NCBI GenBank assembly: GCA_947303905.1
Contig: CAMYZR010000109.1
Span: 1 to 5,941 of the forward strand
DNA length: 5,941 nucleotides
Source: an uncultured Atopobiaceae bacterium
GTDB taxonomy: Bacteria; Actinomycetota; Coriobacteriia; Coriobacteriales; Atopobiaceae
Direction of reading: 5' to 3'
The notes beneath the pieces were generated by a model that saw only the letters and a program-made list of their open reading frames with translations, searched no databases and had not been told where the DNA came from. This document shows, piece after piece, positions 4,892 to 5,941 of this stretch (its first letter is position 1; each line of letters begins with the position of its first letter). The translations under genes and the position numbers were made by a program.

Positions 4892-5941
4892 TTAGTTCAT
4901 CTCGATGTTCTCGATCTCGCTCTGCCAGACATAGAAGGTGGAGATGTCAGGCGTGACGGTGTCGATGTTGACGCGCTCGGTCGAGAAGATGATGGCGTTC
5001 TGGCGCTGATAGGTCGGGATCTCGCAAGCCCAGTCGATGATGATGTCGAGGCAAGCCTTGTACACCTGCTTGCGGTACTCCTGGTCGGTGGAGGCGCGGG
5101 CCTCGAGGATCAGGCTGTCGAGCTCCTTGTCCTCGATCTGGTACATGTAGTTGGAACCGCCGGGCTCCTTGCCGCCGTTGGCGACATCGGAGTAGTAGAC
5201 CTGGGTCATGTCGGGGTCGATGGTGGCGCCCCAAGCGGCGCACCAGATCTCGCCCTGCTTGGCCTCGAGCTTGGTCCACAGGTCGGCGGAGTTGGAGAGG
5301 TCGGTGACGATGAGGTTGAAGCCGATCTTGGCGAAGGCGTCGCTTGCCTCCTTGAGGATCATGAATGCGGGGTGATCGCCGGTGCCATCGGCGGGGATCA
5401 TGACCTCATACTCGAGCTTGGCGCCCTCGGGGGCGGCGGTGAGCTTGCCGTCCTTGACGGTGTAGCCAGCGGCCTCGAAGAAGCCGAGGGAGGCCTGGAG
5501 AGCGGCGGCGTACTTGTCATCGGGGGTCATGTCAGAGGTGTAGATGTCGTTGCCCTCGACGTCGACGGAGAAGGCGATCTTGTAGTCGGGGTCGGTGGCA
5601 TGCGGAGCGGCCCAGGAGGTGTTGGAGATCGGGTAGTTGATGACCTCGGCGGCCTCGCCGTAGTAGGAGTCGATGGCCACGTCACGGTAGACGGACAGCA
5701 CGGTAGCGATGGCCTTGCGCAGGTTCTTGGAGGCATCAGAGGCGGGCTCGTTGTTCACGCACACGTTGTGGCTGTTCATGCCGATGTAGCCATAGCCCAG
5801 GTTGTCAACGGTGGAGGTGGTGATGACCTTGCCGTTGAGCTCGCCGCCGTTGGTGTCGGCGACCTGCTGGGCCTTGTCCTTGGACCAGGACGGATCGGTG
5901 ATGTCGATGGTGCCGGTGACGACGCCGTTGAGCTTGTCGTC
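4892..5941 (-). CDS. oppA: Oligopeptide-binding protein OppA (solute-binding protein family 5), N-terminal part beyond the window
   Basis: This is the extracytoplasmic peptide receptor that delivers substrate to OppB-OppC. The frame is open to the right edge and gives 349 C-terminal residues of a protein family usually 500-600 long. Signal peptide, any lipobox and lobe I are not visible. The ATG at 5779 is internal: 54 coding residues precede it in frame, so it is not the start. Family features include YGYIGMN (fragment residues 50-56), the helix-rich segment LRKAIATV...YRDVAIDSYYG (about 74-95), INYPIS (about 101-106), and a C-terminal stretch with DPDMTQVYYS and IPTYQRQNAIIF. It ends in TAA 237 bases before oppB. 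The residues are those of a peptide or dipeptide binder, but ligand type cannot be read from this part; other family 5 ligands are possible. Confidence 0.93.
   Translation of the reverse strand, partial: DDKLNGVVTGTIDITDPSWSKDKAQQVADTNGGELNGKVITTSTVDNLGYGYIGMNSHNVCVNNEPASDASKNLRKAIATVLSVYRDVAIDSYYGEAAEVINYPISNTSWAAPHATDPDYKIAFSVDVEGNDIYTSDMTPDDKYAAALQASLGFFEAAGYTVKDGKLTAAPEGAKLEYEVMIPADGTGDHPAFMILKEASDAFAKIGFNLIVTDLSNSADLWTKLEAKQGEIWCAAWGATIDPDMTQVYYSDVANGGKEPGGSNYMYQIEDKELDSLILEARASTDQEYRKQVYKACLDIIIDWACEIPTYQRQNAIIFSTERVNIDTVTPDISTFYVWQSEIENIEMN

Noticed and set aside
5779..5781. ATG as the start of a short OppA-like gene
   Set aside because: The same frame continues upstream with 54 typical binding-protein codons to the window edge, so this is an internal methionine.
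1..5941. CRISPR array, tRNA, rRNA or insertion sequence
   Set aside because: No spaced direct repeats, cloverleaf, ribosomal RNA sequence, transposase motif or terminal inverted repeats were seen; almost the whole window is coding.

Overview
The window is GC-rich and holds one minus-strand operon, cut at both ends, for an oligopeptide ABC importer of the Opp/Dpp (peptide/nickel transporter) family. In transcription order, from the right edge leftwards, it reads oppA (solute-binding protein, C-terminal part only), oppB (permease), oppC (permease with a large insert), oppD (ATPase) and oppF (ATPase, C-terminus cut off). This is the classic oppABCDF order. The plus strand carries long open frames, but they mirror the real genes and I do not annotate them.

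The organism is probably a Gram-positive of high or fairly high GC. Every gene start in view has a strong GGAGG or GAGG-type Shine-Dalgarno sequence. The protein style (for example the OppA segment around YRDVAIDSYYG) suggests a gut or oral Coriobacteriia member such as Collinsella or Olsenella, or a GC-rich Clostridia relative. That placement is inference from sequence style and was not tested by any search.

Layout: 1-838 is oppF, whose ATG overlaps the oppD stop by 4 bases (ATGA). 835-2040 is oppD. 2054-3655 is oppC; the upstream GTG at 3664 lies inside the Shine-Dalgarno sequence and is not the start. 3668-4654 is oppB. 4655-4891 is a 237-base gap containing four back-to-back hairpins. 4892-5941 is the 3' part of oppA. 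The oppB-oppC and oppC-oppD gaps are 12 and 13 bases, and their Shine-Dalgarno sequences overlap the preceding stop codons, so oppB to oppF look translationally coupled.

How the parts work together: OppA, outside the membrane, captures peptides and delivers them to the OppB-OppC channel, and OppD-OppF hydrolyse ATP to drive import. The hairpin array after oppA is placed where it could let oppA mRNA outlast or outnumber the downstream message, giving more binding protein than transporter core.

The system itself is well known; I see no wholly new system. The parts worth a second look are an insert of roughly 200 residues in OppC built from about three degenerate repeats, the hairpin array with an 8-base alternative pairing, a basic N-terminal extension on OppD, and the AT-rich, rare-codon 5' end of oppB.
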